Below, one piece after another: positions 9,428 through 18,264 of a stretch of 64,000 bases of DNA; the stretch's first letter is position 1, and every line of letters starts with the position of its first letter. This DNA is from Evansella alkalicola. Its GTDB lineage: Bacteria > Bacillota > Bacilli > Bacillales > Salisediminibacteriaceae. Below the pieces are notes generated by a model, which was not told the DNA's origin, made no database searches, and saw only the letters and a list, made by a program, of their open reading frames with translations. The position numbers and the translations under genes are program-made. Location: assembly GCF_019042735.1 (NCBI RefSeq), contig NZ_JAHQCR010000072.1, forward strand, positions 13,262 to 77,261, read 5' to 3'.

Positions 9428-9721
9428 ATGAACTGATACATTAATCCTCATGACCTAAATCCTACTGAACTGAATTGTAAAACGGCTTATGAGCGAAAGT
9501 ATTAAAGTCGTTTCATCAATCATCTTGTTGGAATAATAAAGAAAGTTTCCTCCATAGTGTAGGTACTTTTCTAAAATGATTCTTTTTATAATAAACATAA
9601 GGAATTATTCCTAACCATAACAACGTTAGAGAACAGTAAGGGAGGTCTTAGAACACATATAAAACTTGAAATTTTACACTCTTTTATTTAATTCAATTCA
9701 GTTAATTACGGAGGGATAATG

Positions 9722-10501
9722 ATGAGTTATGTATTACTAGATTGTGAAATAAACGAAAAAGTAGCTACTGTTACGATTAATAGACCACCAGTTAATCCAT
9801 TAAATACCCAAGTTTTCAAAGAATTATATGAAATGATGGAGGAGTTGGAAGAGAATTCTAATGTCCATGTCATCATCATTACTGGAAGCGGAGAAAAGGC
9901 ATTTGTCGCGGGAGCGGATCTTAATGAAATGAAGGACTTAGATACTGTTGGAATAATGAATATGAATGAAGTTTCGCGAGCTACTTTTTCAAAGATAGAA
10001 AATCTTTCAAAACCGGTGATCGCTGCTTTAAACGGTTTAGCTTTAGGCGGGGGGTTGGAGTTGGCGTTAGCCTGTGATTTAAGAATTTGTTCTGAGAAAG
10101 CAAAACTTGGATTCCCTGAGGTTGGATTAGGGATTATTCCTGGCGGCGGTGGTACTCAAAGATTGCAGCGGGTGGTTGGACAAGGGAAAGCAAAAGAATT
10201 ACTTTATTTCGGTGAAATGTTCGATGCCCATACAGCATTAGAGCTACAAATAGTTAACAAAGTAGTACCTGCGGATGAAGTTATTTCGGCCTCGGTAGAA
10301 TGGGCAGAAAAACTATCACAAAAACCTCCTGTAGCTTTGAGAATGGTGAAACAGGCAGTAACTTCAGGGGCGAATATGGATTTAGATTCAGGATTAGTAC
10401 TTGAGGCCATGTGCTTTGGAAATGCCTTTGCTACAGCAGATCGTAAAGAAGGAATTGAAGCATTTGTTGAAAAAAGAAAGCCAGTTTATACAGGAAAGTA
10501 A
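9722..10501 (+). CDS. enoyl-CoA hydratase/isomerase (crotonase) family protein
   Basis: This crotonase-fold protein has about 259 residues. The first oxyanion-hole segment FVAGADLNEM is at about 60-69. The segment ALNGLALGGGLELALACDLR (about 100-119) carries the first catalytic Glu. FPEVGLGIIPGGGGTQRL (about 133-150) carries the second, so hydratase chemistry is plausible. It acts on an acyl-CoA ester, and its place in this cluster suggests beta-oxidation-like shortening of an aromatic side chain, or a cinnamoyl-CoA-type hydration. GGAGGG at 9710-9715 favours the second of two tandem ATGs (9719 and 9722). Confidence 0.85.
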   Translation: MSYVLLDCEINEKVATVTINRPPVNPLNTQVFKELYEMMEELEENSNVHVIIITGSGEKAFVAGADLNEMKDLDTVGIMNMNEVSRATFSKIENLSKPVIAALNGLALGGGLELALACDLRICSEKAKLGFPEVGLGIIPGGGGTQRLQRVVGQGKAKELLYFGEMFDAHTALELQIVNKVVPADEVISASVEWAEKLSQKPPVALRMVKQAVTSGANMDLDSGLVLEAMCFGNAFATADRKEGIEAFVEKRKPVYTGK

Positions 10502-10549
10502 AAATAGTTTACTAGTCATTCATGTTTATTCAGTTTGGGGGAGAACGAA

Positions 10550-11779
10550 ATGAGTAAGGTAGAAAAAAGACAAGTAATCATCGTTGGAGCTGGACCTGTT
10601 GGACTTACAGCAGCGCTTGCTTTAAGGAATAAAGGGATTCCCGCAACAGTTTTGGAAGCGGAACCAAAAGATAGGCCACGTCCAGGAAGTAGGGCAATTT
10701 ACATTCATAAAGCAACATTAACACTCTTAGAAAAAATATCACCTGGCCTAGGATTTACCCTTTCAAGAAATGGTGTTTCTTGGCCAATAAAACGAACCTT
10801 TTTTAGGGGAAAAGAAGTTTATATGAGAAATTACGGTGTAACAGATATGAACCACCCTACAAAACTGCCGCCATTCACTAGTTTGCATCAAGATAATATT
10901 GAGAACTTTATGTATCAAGCTTGTATCAAGGAAGGCGTTGAGTTTGTATGGGATTCTCCTGTCGCTGATGTAAGTACGAATAACGCTGGAGCTGTTATTA
11001 CTACAGAATCTGGTGATAGATGGGAAGCGGAATATGTCATAGGAGCTGACGGTGCACGTTCAAAAGTACGTGAATCTGTTGGGTTGAAGTTCGAGGGACC
11101 TCGTACAGAAGACACATTTCTCGTTGTAGATGTGAAGGAGGATGAAGAAAATCCGTTACCATTAGAAAGGGTTTTTCATTATCAACATCAAGCAATGGGT
11201 GGTAGAAATGTGATGCTTGTTCCATTTAAAGGTGGTTGGCGAGTAGACTTGCAGTTATTAGAAGGTGATAACCCTGATGACTTTACAGAGGTGGAAGGTG
11301 TTAAGAAGTGGTTACCTAATGTGATGGATCCTAAATATGCAGAAAGGATTACATGGGTATCAAGTTATCGATTCCACCAAGTTGTTGCTAATTCTTTTAC
11401 AGATGAAAACTGTAAAGTACTTCTCGCAGGTGAGGCAGCCCATTTATTTGCTCCTTTTGGTGCCCGTGGTTTAAATTCTGGAGTGCCAGATTCGATCATT
11501 GCAGTGGAGGGAATTAACAAAGCCCTTTTGACGGATGATCAGGAGGAAAAAAATAAGGCGATACAATTAGCGGCAAAGGAAAGAAGAATAGCAGCAGAAT
11601 GGAATAGGAACGGTTCCACAACTGCGTTAATCCATTTACAAGGAAATTCCTCTTATATGAATATGAAGCGTGAATTAGCAGCTTCTTTGACACCGATCGT
11701 TCCGCGATTAGGACGATGGTTAGATGAAGGACCATATGGACCCAAATCAGGTCCACCAGAATTAACAACGAAGTACTAA
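10550..11779 (+). CDS. FAD-dependent aromatic monooxygenase (PF01494 type)
   Basis: This flavoprotein hydroxylase has 410 residues. The N-terminal Rossmann motif GAGPVGLTAALAL binds ADP. The DG motif YVIGADGARSKVRE lies near 160-173. The GD-motif region is LLAGEAAHLFAPFGARGLNSG. In that last motif the usual GDAAH Asp, which contacts the FAD ribityl chain, is Glu. This is unusual and should be noted. Family members hydroxylate phenolic rings with NAD(P)H and O2. With a thioesterase and gentisate dioxygenases next door, 5- or 6-hydroxylation giving gentisate or gentisyl-CoA is the likely step. An upstream TTG at 10535 is in frame, but the ATG at 10550 sits 6-8 bases after GGGGGAGA. Confidence 0.82.
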   Translation: MSKVEKRQVIIVGAGPVGLTAALALRNKGIPATVLEAEPKDRPRPGSRAIYIHKATLTLLEKISPGLGFTLSRNGVSWPIKRTFFRGKEVYMRNYGVTDMNHPTKLPPFTSLHQDNIENFMYQACIKEGVEFVWDSPVADVSTNNAGAVITTESGDRWEAEYVIGADGARSKVRESVGLKFEGPRTEDTFLVVDVKEDEENPLPLERVFHYQHQAMGGRNVMLVPFKGGWRVDLQLLEGDNPDDFTEVEGVKKWLPNVMDPKYAERITWVSSYRFHQVVANSFTDENCKVLLAGEAAHLFAPFGARGLNSGVPDSIIAVEGINKALLTDDQEEKNKAIQLAAKERRIAAEWNRNGSTTALIHLQGNSSYMNMKRELAASLTPIVPRLGRWLDEGPYGPKSGPPELTTKY

Positions 11780-11918
11780 ACTAAATTATTGGAATAGCTC
11801 TGTTAAAGGGGCAGGTTGATTGTAGCGAAAGTATCTAGCACGAAGATCAAGCATCAATGTTTTCCAAAGCCTTTGTAATAGATAGAGAAGATCTTACTGA
11901 ATTAATGGAGGGAGAGTT

Positions 11919-12353
11919 ATGGGGAAATCTAGTATCAGGGGAAATGAGTATCAAACTAAAGTAAACTTCGGAGATTGTGATCCTGCTGGAATTGTTTTTT
12001 ATCCAAACTTTTACCGATGGATGGATCAATCAACACATCATTATTTTACTGCTTTAGGGCATCCAACCTCACATTTAGTTATGAAAGAAAAAATAGGAAT
12101 GCCGATCGTTGAAGCGAAATGTCAATTTCATTCTCCTTTATTATTCGATGATATCGTTACCATCCACTCAACAATAATTGAAATGAAAAATAAAGTTTTT
12201 ACAATTAACCACGATTTTTATAAAGATGGGAAAAAAGTAGCTGGCGGATATGAAGTTCGTGTTTGGTGTGATATGAGCAGTGAAAATATGAAAGCAGTTA
12301 CAATTCCAAATGATATTCGAAATGCAATTAATCATACTGAAAGTCTCGTTTAA
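11919..12353 (+). CDS. 4-hydroxybenzoyl-CoA-type thioesterase (hot-dog fold)
   Basis: This 144-residue protein is typical in length for the family. The diagnostic block FGDCDPAGIVFYPNFYRW (about 18-35) carries the catalytic Asp, as in Pseudomonas 4-hydroxybenzoyl-CoA thioesterase. It would release a free hydroxyaryl acid from its CoA ester. In this cluster it fits conversion of gentisyl-CoA to gentisate, as in the CoA route of salicylate degradation known from actinomycetes. GGAGGGAG precedes the ATG by about 5 bases. The gap to the FAH gene is 40 bases, so they are probably one transcript. Confidence 0.82.
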   Translation: MGKSSIRGNEYQTKVNFGDCDPAGIVFYPNFYRWMDQSTHHYFTALGHPTSHLVMKEKIGMPIVEAKCQFHSPLLFDDIVTIHSTIIEMKNKVFTINHDFYKDGKKVAGGYEVRVWCDMSSENMKAVTIPNDIRNAINHTESLV

Positions 12354-12393
12354 AGGCTTTAGGTTTTGACTAATAATTAGGAGGGATTTTTCA

Positions 12394-13350
12394 TTGAAGT
12401 TAGTAACTTTCCGCAAAGAAGATAATGTACGGACTGGGGCTTATGTAAATGATAAAGTAATAGATTTAAATCATGCATATGTCGCAATGTTGAAATCACA
12501 AGGTGTATCAAGGGTTGAGGAAGTGAGTAAGGCATTTGTACCTTCTAATATGATTGAACTGTTAGAAGGAGGGGATAAAAGTTTAGAAGAAGCCTCAAAA
12601 GCTATTGATTATGCTCTGGAAAATGAAGTTAGTAATCCTAAAATTGTTTTTGATAGAAAAGATGTAAAGCTAGAGGCACCTGTACTTAAGCCTAATAAAA
12701 TTATATGTGTAGGTCACAACTACAGAGAACATATTTTAGAAATGAAGCGTGAGTTACCAAAATTCCCAGTAGTTTTTGCCAAGTTTAATAATGCAATTAT
12801 TGGTCCTGAAGATAATATTCCGCACCCTGAATTCACAGAAAATTTAGATTATGAGGCTGAGTTTACCTTTGTCATTGGTAAGACTGCAAAAAATGTTTCG
12901 AAAGAGGATGCTCTAGATTATGTTGCAGGTTATACAATTGTAAACGATGTTACAGCGAGGGATTTACAACGGAGGACTATTCAATGGTTACAAGGAAAAA
13001 CGCTAGATGGAAGTGCGCCAATGGGGCCGTGGTTAGTGACGAAGGATGAAATACCAAACCCTCATGATTTAGACATTTCACTCACGGTTAATGGGGAAGA
13101 AAGACAACGCTCCAATACTTCCAATCTCGTTTTTAATGTAAATCATTTAGTAGCATTCTTTTCAGAGATTATGACGCTAGAACCTGGGGATGTCATTTGT
13201 ACAGGTACTCCAGGCGGTGTTGGATTTGCGAGAGATCCACAAGTGTTCCTAAAAGATGGGGATGTTGTGCGAATCGAAATTGATAAAATTGGCGCCTTAG
13301 AAAATACCGTAAAAGCAGAAGTGAATGCTCGTAAGAAGGAGGGAGTATAA
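12394..13350 (+). CDS. fumarylacetoacetate hydrolase family protein 1 (putative fumarylpyruvate hydrolase)
   Basis: This 318-residue protein starts at TTG, 7 bases after AGGAGGG. The C-terminal FAH domain shows IICVGHNYREH (about 103-113), the metal ligands in DYEAEFTFVIG (about 152-162), GYTIVNDVTARDLQ (about 175-188), PMGPW and a GTPGGVG turn. The first ~95 residues form the small N-terminal domain seen in the longer members. In the gentisate pathway such an enzyme hydrolyses maleylpyruvate or fumarylpyruvate to pyruvate plus maleate or fumarate. Its stop codon overlaps the next start (TAATG), so it is translationally coupled to the DinB-fold gene, whose product would supply its substrate. 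Confidence 0.85.
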   Translation: MKLVTFRKEDNVRTGAYVNDKVIDLNHAYVAMLKSQGVSRVEEVSKAFVPSNMIELLEGGDKSLEEASKAIDYALENEVSNPKIVFDRKDVKLEAPVLKPNKIICVGHNYREHILEMKRELPKFPVVFAKFNNAIIGPEDNIPHPEFTENLDYEAEFTFVIGKTAKNVSKEDALDYVAGYTIVNDVTARDLQRRTIQWLQGKTLDGSAPMGPWLVTKDEIPNPHDLDISLTVNGEERQRSNTSNLVFNVNHLVAFFSEIMTLEPGDVICTGTPGGVGFARDPQVFLKDGDVVRIEIDKIGALENTVKAEVNARKKEGV

Positions 13351-13841
13351 TGCCCTCAGTAAAAAATTATCAACAAGAAATGAATAATCATATCGATGGG
13401 ATTGTTAATAGAGTTAAACAATTAAGTGATGATGAGATACATTATAAACCTGCTGAAGACGTTTGGTCTGTAATAGAAATTATTGGTCATGTGGAAGAGG
13501 TTATCACGTATTGGACGAAAGAATTAATTCGTGTCATTCAAGATCCTGATACTTCATGGGGGAGGGGGCTTCAAGACGAAGCAAGGCTTTCTGCAGTGGC
13601 GAATGCCCCTAAACGACAGGTGGCGGACATTCTAGAAGGGATTGAAAAAGCAAGGAATGATGCTAATGATCGTTGGAGTGAGGTAAGTGATAAGGATTTA
13701 GAGTTGCAAGCTCCTCATCGAAATCCTAAATTCGGGGTAAAACCAATGTCTTTTTTAGTAGAACATTTTATTACAGATCATTTAAAAAATCATTTAGGCC
13801 AAATTGAACGAAATCTGAAGGAGTTAAAATCAAGTAATTAA
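13350..13841 (+). CDS. DinB_2 fold protein, candidate thiol-dependent maleylpyruvate isomerase
   Basis: This 163-residue four-helix-bundle protein is of DinB/YfiT type. The metal-binding His are apparent in IIGHVEEV (about 46-53) and in the C-terminal HFITDHLKNHLGQIE region (about 134-148). The superfamily includes bacillithiol S-transferases and mycothiol-dependent maleylpyruvate isomerases. One-base overlap with the FAH gene and the gentisate dioxygenase 15 bases downstream strongly suggest a maleylpyruvate cis-trans isomerase, here presumably with bacillithiol. The fold is clear and the isomerase role is inferred from context. Confidence 0.75.
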   Translation: MPSVKNYQQEMNNHIDGIVNRVKQLSDDEIHYKPAEDVWSVIEIIGHVEEVITYWTKELIRVIQDPDTSWGRGLQDEARLSAVANAPKRQVADILEGIEKARNDANDRWSEVSDKDLELQAPHRNPKFGVKPMSFLVEHFITDHLKNHLGQIERNLKELKSSN

Positions 13842-13855
13842 TAAAGGAGGATGAC

Positions 13856-14980
13856 ATGATGGCAGAAGCAAATCCTTTTTTTAACAGTAAGGAAGTTCAA
13901 GACTTTAATAAGGAAATTCAAAAATATCACTTAGGACCACTATGGAATGCCATACCAGACTTAATGCATAAACAGCCAAAACCAGAGGCAGTACCATACT
14001 TGTGGAAATGGGAAGTGCTAGAAAAGAAGTTAGAAGAGGCAACACAAATTTTTACACCTGAAAGAGGTGGGGAAAGAAGAGCGATATTTTTCCAGAATCC
14101 AGGATTTCAAGGTAGGCAGCCTTGGGGTTGGGCATCAACAACTAATACGCTCTATGCTGCTGTTCAGCTTATTTTACCTGGGGAGGAAGCTCCTTCCCAT
14201 CGCCATACACAAAATGCCATGCGCTTCATTACAAATGGAAGTGGCGCCTACTCTATCGTGCAAGGTCAAAAGATTTATATGGAAGAAGGAGACTTTCTAA
14301 TTACGCCAGGTGGATTATGGCACGGGCACGGTCATGAAGGGGATAAACCAATGATTTGGATGGATATATTAGATATTCCAATTATCTATTCAGCGGCTGG
14401 AACGTTCTTTGAAGGTCATCCTGATGGTTTGGAAAAACCTTCATTACCTGATAACTATGGTGCACGTAGATACCGAGGAGGAATGGTCCGTCCAATTTCA
14501 GATCGCACAACGCAAGTTGCTCCAGTTGGATCATATAAATGGGCGCAAACGGAGGCAGCCCTTACTGGATTAAGTGATTTTGAACCAGACCCTTATGATG
14601 GAATTGCAGTCGAGTATATTAATCCATCAACTGGGACAACGGCTAATCCAACGATGGGTGCATGGATTCAAAAGCTACCTGTTGGCTTTCATTCAAAAGC
14701 GCATCGACATACTAGTTCAAGTATTTATCATGTTTATGAAGGAGAAGGTTACAGCGTTATTAACGGCATTCAGTACTATTGGTCCAAAGGTGATTATTTA
14801 GTCATTCCTAACTGGGCATGGCATGAGCATGTTAATACATCTACTAAGGAAGCCATTTTATTTTGTTCCAATGATATTCCTATTATGGAAAAGCTGGGTC
14901 TTCAAAAGGAAGAGGCATATACGAAAAATAAAGGATATCAAGAAATAACAGGTGAATTTTCTCCAGTCCTAGCAAAATAA
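13856..14980 (+). CDS. gentisate 1,2-dioxygenase-like bicupin, copy 1
   Basis: This 374-residue protein has two cupin domains. The first holds the Fe(II) site: SHRHTQNAMRFI (about 116-127) supplies the HxH pair, and WHGHGHEG (about 155-162) supplies another His. The second cupin has KAHRHTSSSIYHV (about 281-293) and WHEHVN. Length and the N-terminal PYLWKWEVLEKKL block match gentisate 1,2-dioxygenases, which open gentisate to maleylpyruvate with O2. AAAGGAGG precedes two tandem ATGs (13856, 13859). A perfect terminator follows directly. A clear paralogue lies at 16948-18060. Which of the two prefers gentisate rather than a relative such as 1-hydroxy-2-naphthoate cannot be told. Confidence 0.85.
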   Translation: MMAEANPFFNSKEVQDFNKEIQKYHLGPLWNAIPDLMHKQPKPEAVPYLWKWEVLEKKLEEATQIFTPERGGERRAIFFQNPGFQGRQPWGWASTTNTLYAAVQLILPGEEAPSHRHTQNAMRFITNGSGAYSIVQGQKIYMEEGDFLITPGGLWHGHGHEGDKPMIWMDILDIPIIYSAAGTFFEGHPDGLEKPSLPDNYGARRYRGGMVRPISDRTTQVAPVGSYKWAQTEAALTGLSDFEPDPYDGIAVEYINPSTGTTANPTMGAWIQKLPVGFHSKAHRHTSSSIYHVYEGEGYSVINGIQYYWSKGDYLVIPNWAWHEHVNTSTKEAILFCSNDIPIMEKLGLQKEEAYTKNKGYQEITGEFSPVLAK

Positions 14981-14985
14981 TGAAG

Positions 14986-15030
14986 ATCCGCACCTGAATT
15001 TTTGAGGAAATTTAAGGTGCGGATTTTTTT
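14986..15030 (+). terminator. strong rho-independent terminator
   Basis: A perfect 10-bp stem, ATCCGCACCT (14986-14995) with AGGTGCGGAT (15015-15024), is followed by a run of seven T. It lies 6 bases after the dioxygenase stop codon and ends the first catabolic transcript. Confidence 0.92.
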
Positions 15031-15160
15031 CAAATGAGCTTTTCGAAAACTTTGTTGCTTTGATAAAGGACATGGAAAAGAGCCTTTTCAAATGAGGGTT
15101 TCGTAAACTTTGTTGCTTTGATAAGACTTGGAATTGAGCCTTTTCAAATGAGCTTTTCTA
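15031..15160. repeat. ~57-bp tandem repeat, 2.3 units
   Basis: Units begin CAAATGAGCTTTTC at 15031, 15089 (CAAATGAGGGTTTC) and 15145, with periods of 58 and 56. The shared interior is ACTTTGTTGCTTTGATAA. It fills the gap between the terminator and the SDR gene. No coding role is seen. Confidence 0.85.
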
Positions 15161-15176
15161 ACTGGTGTAGGTAGGG

Positions 15177-16061
15177 GTGATTTTTATTACTTATTTACAG
15201 GAGAAGGTAATTATTGTTACAGGTAGTGGGCGAGGGATAGGGTATGCAATAGCAAAGTATTGCCTAGATGAAGGCGCAACCGTCGTTATTGTAGATTCAG
15301 TTATGGAGCGTGTTGATAAAGCTTTGAGTAGACTCCAAGACAATAGTGGTAGGATTTTAGGCATCCATGAGACTGTGGCGACTAGGGAAGGTGCTAAACG
15401 AATAATATCTGAAACAATTAATAGATTTGGAAAAATTGATGCACTGATTAATAATGCTGCAAAAACAGAGGACAATTTGCTACTAAACATGGAAGAAAGT
15501 GAGTTTAACAATGTCATTGATACGAATTTAAAGGGACCCTTTTTTTGCACAAAAGAAGTATTACCTTCGATGGTCCAGCAAGGAAACGGTCGTATTATTA
15601 ATATGATCGCAGCATCTGGTCTTGCTGGTAATCCTGGACAAACCAATTATGCAGCTTCCAAAGGTGGTCTCTTGAGTATGACCTTAACTTGGAGCAAAGA
15701 GTTACGGAATAAAAATATTCAAGTAAACGCTGTTATTCCGACTGCTTGGACAGAAATGTCTGAGGAAATTCCGGAAAAAGTCTTGTTGAAGGTCATGGGA
15801 GAAGAGAAGCTTGATGAATTAAAAAGTAGGACTCCAAATCAAGTAGCACCACTGATTGGATATTTACTATCAGACGAAGGTGTTGGTGTTACGGGCCAGT
15901 GCTTTGGGATTGCAGGTAAACAACTTTCCGTTTGGGATTATGCTAAACCTGCCGAAGTATTTTCTACTGAGGAAGACAGGTGGGAGTTTGAAGAGATTGC
16001 GCAATTAGTGGAAGGGAATAAGGAAAAATTTAGAGTGAAGCCTGTTTCGCCGTTTTTATAG
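15177..16061 (+). CDS. short-chain dehydrogenase/reductase
   Basis: This classical SDR has about 294 residues. The nucleotide-binding motif TGSGRGIG is near residue 15, followed by NNAAKTED (about 91-98). The Ser of IAASG and the catalytic YAASK pair are near 145-164. The C-terminal ~45 residues extend beyond the usual 250-residue family length. The substrate is unknown; oxidation of an alcohol or dihydrodiol intermediate in the pathway is plausible. The start is doubtful: GTG at 15177 has only a weak GTAGGG upstream, and no better start occurs before the first beta strand. The last codons lie inside a small tandem repeat. Confidence 0.78.
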   Translation: MIFITYLQEKVIIVTGSGRGIGYAIAKYCLDEGATVVIVDSVMERVDKALSRLQDNSGRILGIHETVATREGAKRIISETINRFGKIDALINNAAKTEDNLLLNMEESEFNNVIDTNLKGPFFCTKEVLPSMVQQGNGRIINMIAASGLAGNPGQTNYAASKGGLLSMTLTWSKELRNKNIQVNAVIPTAWTEMSEEIPEKVLLKVMGEEKLDELKSRTPNQVAPLIGYLLSDEGVGVTGQCFGIAGKQLSVWDYAKPAEVFSTEEDRWEFEEIAQLVEGNKEKFRVKPVSPFL

Positions 16062-16165
16062 GTTAGGTTACTGAAAATATAGATTTTGTTGGGGCGGCGT
16101 TTCTGTAGGTTACTGGAAATTTAGATTTTGTTGGATCGGCGTTTCTGTAGGTTGCGGTAAATATA
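16050..16165. repeat. 42-47-bp tandem repeat overlapping the SDR stop codon
   Basis: The 3' end of the SDR gene (from 16051, CGTTTTTATAGGTT) recurs at 16098 and 16140 as CGTTTCTGTAGGTT. The stretch TTACTGAAAATATAGATTTTGTTGG is repeated as well with few changes. The true gene tail appears to have been copied downstream about one and a half times. Confidence 0.8.
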
Positions 16166-16248
16166 GAGGAACAAAAATAGCTAATAGATTTCATCGTTCA
16201 TGATGGGAATGTTCTTTAGGGAAAATACTTTGGAAAGGAGATGGGTGA

Positions 16249-16836
16249 ATGAATATTGATACAGATAGTAGAAAAACAGATCTCTTTGGCCCTAATACTA
16301 GCAATTTAGAGACTTTAGTTGAACGCTATTCTCGAATAAAGTGGTATCAAAATTTAGGTGGGGAAAATGACCAAAATGAAATAAGAGATTTAATCCATAA
16401 GTTTACTAGTAATTTTGACGTAGAGGACTATAGGATTAAACGATTAAGTAAAGAGCAACTACCAGAGTTTTTAGAAGGAATGAAATTGGAAGCGAGTCCT
16501 TTGTGGAATAGTTTGAATCAAATACCTATTAAAATGAAAGAGGCTATGGGGGAAACAGGGCGTGATGAACATCTAAACTATATAAATGATACAATTCCTG
16601 AGCAAGTTTTTCATGGGGCATTCGATGGTGCGTTTGAGCAATTAGAACAGTATGGTGAAGAAACAATTAGTTTCTTTACTGGTGCAGCAATGTACATTAC
16701 GACTTTAGCTAGTGCTTGGGAGATTCTTGGTGATTTAGAGGAATGGCAATCGAATCACTTTATCCCATTAATCGAAATTGTTGAAAAGGGTCACTTACCA
16801 TTAGGGTTGTATGAGAATAGATTTTACTATGTTTAA
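16249..16836 (+). CDS. hypothetical protein, 195 residues
   Basis: I do not recognise this family. It is a soluble, acidic, probably largely helical protein with no signal peptide. Noticeable features are a Trp/Tyr-bearing stretch RIKWYQNLGGEN (about 29-40), LEASPLWNSLNQIPIKMKEAMG (about 81-102) and a hydrophobic segment FFTGAAMYITTLASAWEILG (about 143-162). The phrase SPLWNSL recalls the SNLGPLWENL of the adjacent dioxygenases, but the rest does not look like a cupin. AAAGGAGATGGGTGA before the ATG is a good ribosome binding site. Lying between SDR and dioxygenase genes, it probably belongs to the same pathway, perhaps as an accessory protein. Confidence 0.65.
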   Translation: MNIDTDSRKTDLFGPNTSNLETLVERYSRIKWYQNLGGENDQNEIRDLIHKFTSNFDVEDYRIKRLSKEQLPEFLEGMKLEASPLWNSLNQIPIKMKEAMGETGRDEHLNYINDTIPEQVFHGAFDGAFEQLEQYGEETISFFTGAAMYITTLASAWEILGDLEEWQSNHFIPLIEIVEKGHLPLGLYENRFYYV

Positions 16837-16917
16837 GAGCTTATACAGTTTTTTTCAACAAAAGCATAGATTTTACTATGGTTAAGCGTTTGAACAATTT
16901 TTTTATCAAAAGAAATG
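16819..16917. repeat. 49-bp duplication of a gene 3' end
   Basis: The segment AGATTTTACTATG at 16819, which includes the last codons of the hypothetical gene, recurs at 16868. Similarity extends through TTAAG, ACA-TTTTTTT and ATCAAAAG to about 16917. It is a second case here of a gene tail copied once downstream. Confidence 0.8.
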
Positions 16918-16947
16918 AACTTAAAAGTAATGATAGGAGGAGTGCAA

Positions 16948-18060
16948 GTGGAATCGGGAGCTGGAGCGGGAAAAAATGGTATTGATGAGTTGCAAATGTT
17001 GTCTCAAACATTAGAAGAGTCAAACTTAGGACCTTTGTGGGAAAACTTAGGTGAAATGGTTACAAAAGAGCCTACACACACGATTAAACCTTACCTTTGG
17101 AAGTGGGACGTCATTCGTGAAAATTTAATCAAATCTGGTGAACTATTAAAAGTAGGGAGAGCTGCAGAACGAAGAGTCATCTACTTACAAAACCCTTCAT
17201 TAAGTGACAAAGTAGGTTTCGCAACAGAAACGCTATATGCCGGGATCCAATTACTTCTTCCAGGAGAAGTTGCGCCATCTCATCGCCACTCTCAAGGAGC
17301 AATACGTTATGTTATTGAAGGGGATGGAGCATTCACGACTGTAAATGGGGAAAAAACCTATATGAATGAAGGCGATCTTGTCCTAACGCCAGCTTGGACA
17401 TGGCATGATCATGGGCACGAAGGAACAGAACCAATGCTGTGGATGGACGGCTTAGATGTGGGAATGGTTAAAAATTTATGTGGTTCCTTCTTTGAATTAT
17501 TTGATGAAGATACTTATCCTGTAAAAGGCGTGCCAGATGGAACGATCTCGAGGTTTGCTGCAACAGGAGTCCGTCCAGTATCAGAGCGTAATAGAACAAG
17601 TGGTTATCCTTCACCATTGATCAATTACAAATGGAATAATATTGAAAAGGGATTAGAAGAATTAACGCGGCTTGAATCAGATGCCTTCGATGGTTATGCA
17701 GTTGACTATATAAACCCAATCAATGGTCAATCGGCAGATAAAAGAATCGGTTGTACGATGCAAAAATTAACAGGAAATATGCACACGAAAGCACACAGAC
17801 ATGTACACAGTGTCATATATCATGTGAAAAGTGGCTCAGGATACACCGTCATAAATGGAGAGAAATTTGAATGGTCTAAAGGGGACTTTTTTGTTATCCC
17901 ACCTTGGAACTGGCATGAGCATCATAATACGGGTGAGGAGAACGCGTACCTATTTTCTATCAATGATCGTCCAGTAATGGATTTGCTAGGTTTAGAGATG
18001 GAAGAAGAGTATAAAGAAGACAATGGTTATCAAACTGTTACAAGTACGTTTTCACCTTGA
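16948..18060 (+). CDS. gentisate 1,2-dioxygenase-like bicupin, copy 2
   Basis: This protein has about 370 residues and is paralogous to the product at 13856. The first cupin has SHRHSQGAIRYV and WHDHGHEG. The second has KAHRHVHSVIYHV and WHEHHN. It shares the N-terminal LGPLWENL and PYLWKWDV blocks. The ring-opening Fe(II) ligands are all present, so it should be active. I place the start at GTG 16948, 7 bases after AGGAGG (16935-16940); the ATG at 16915 lies in duplicated non-coding DNA with no ribosome binding site. Together with the following FAH gene it forms a second ring-cleavage and hydrolysis pair. It may serve a differently substituted gentisate. Confidence 0.83.
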   Translation: MESGAGAGKNGIDELQMLSQTLEESNLGPLWENLGEMVTKEPTHTIKPYLWKWDVIRENLIKSGELLKVGRAAERRVIYLQNPSLSDKVGFATETLYAGIQLLLPGEVAPSHRHSQGAIRYVIEGDGAFTTVNGEKTYMNEGDLVLTPAWTWHDHGHEGTEPMLWMDGLDVGMVKNLCGSFFELFDEDTYPVKGVPDGTISRFAATGVRPVSERNRTSGYPSPLINYKWNNIEKGLEELTRLESDAFDGYAVDYINPINGQSADKRIGCTMQKLTGNMHTKAHRHVHSVIYHVKSGSGYTVINGEKFEWSKGDFFVIPPWNWHEHHNTGEENAYLFSINDRPVMDLLGLEMEEEYKEDNGYQTVTSTFSP

Positions 18061-18264
18061 TGAGGTGAGGGTGTGGAGATGCGAAATTTTGAGGCCGGAC
18101 AGCGCGCTGCGAAGATTTGAAGATGTGAGGACTTCGTGACGTGAAGTTGCGTTGAGCGATGATGCGAATATAGGTAGATGCGTTGAGCGAAGATGCGAAT
18201 ATGGTAAGACGTAGTGACTTGATGAAAAAGTATATATGTCATTCGTAAATTAAGGAGATAGCAT
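18061..18264. repeat. small tandem repeats between dioxygenase 2 and FAH 2
   Basis: TGCGTTGAGCGATGATGCGAATAT at 18148 recurs at 18179 with one change (period 31). The flanks carry partial echoes (GACTTCGTGACGTGAAG, GACGTAGTGACTTG). There is no ORF. The unusual GC-rich composition differs from the neighbouring genes. Confidence 0.7.
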
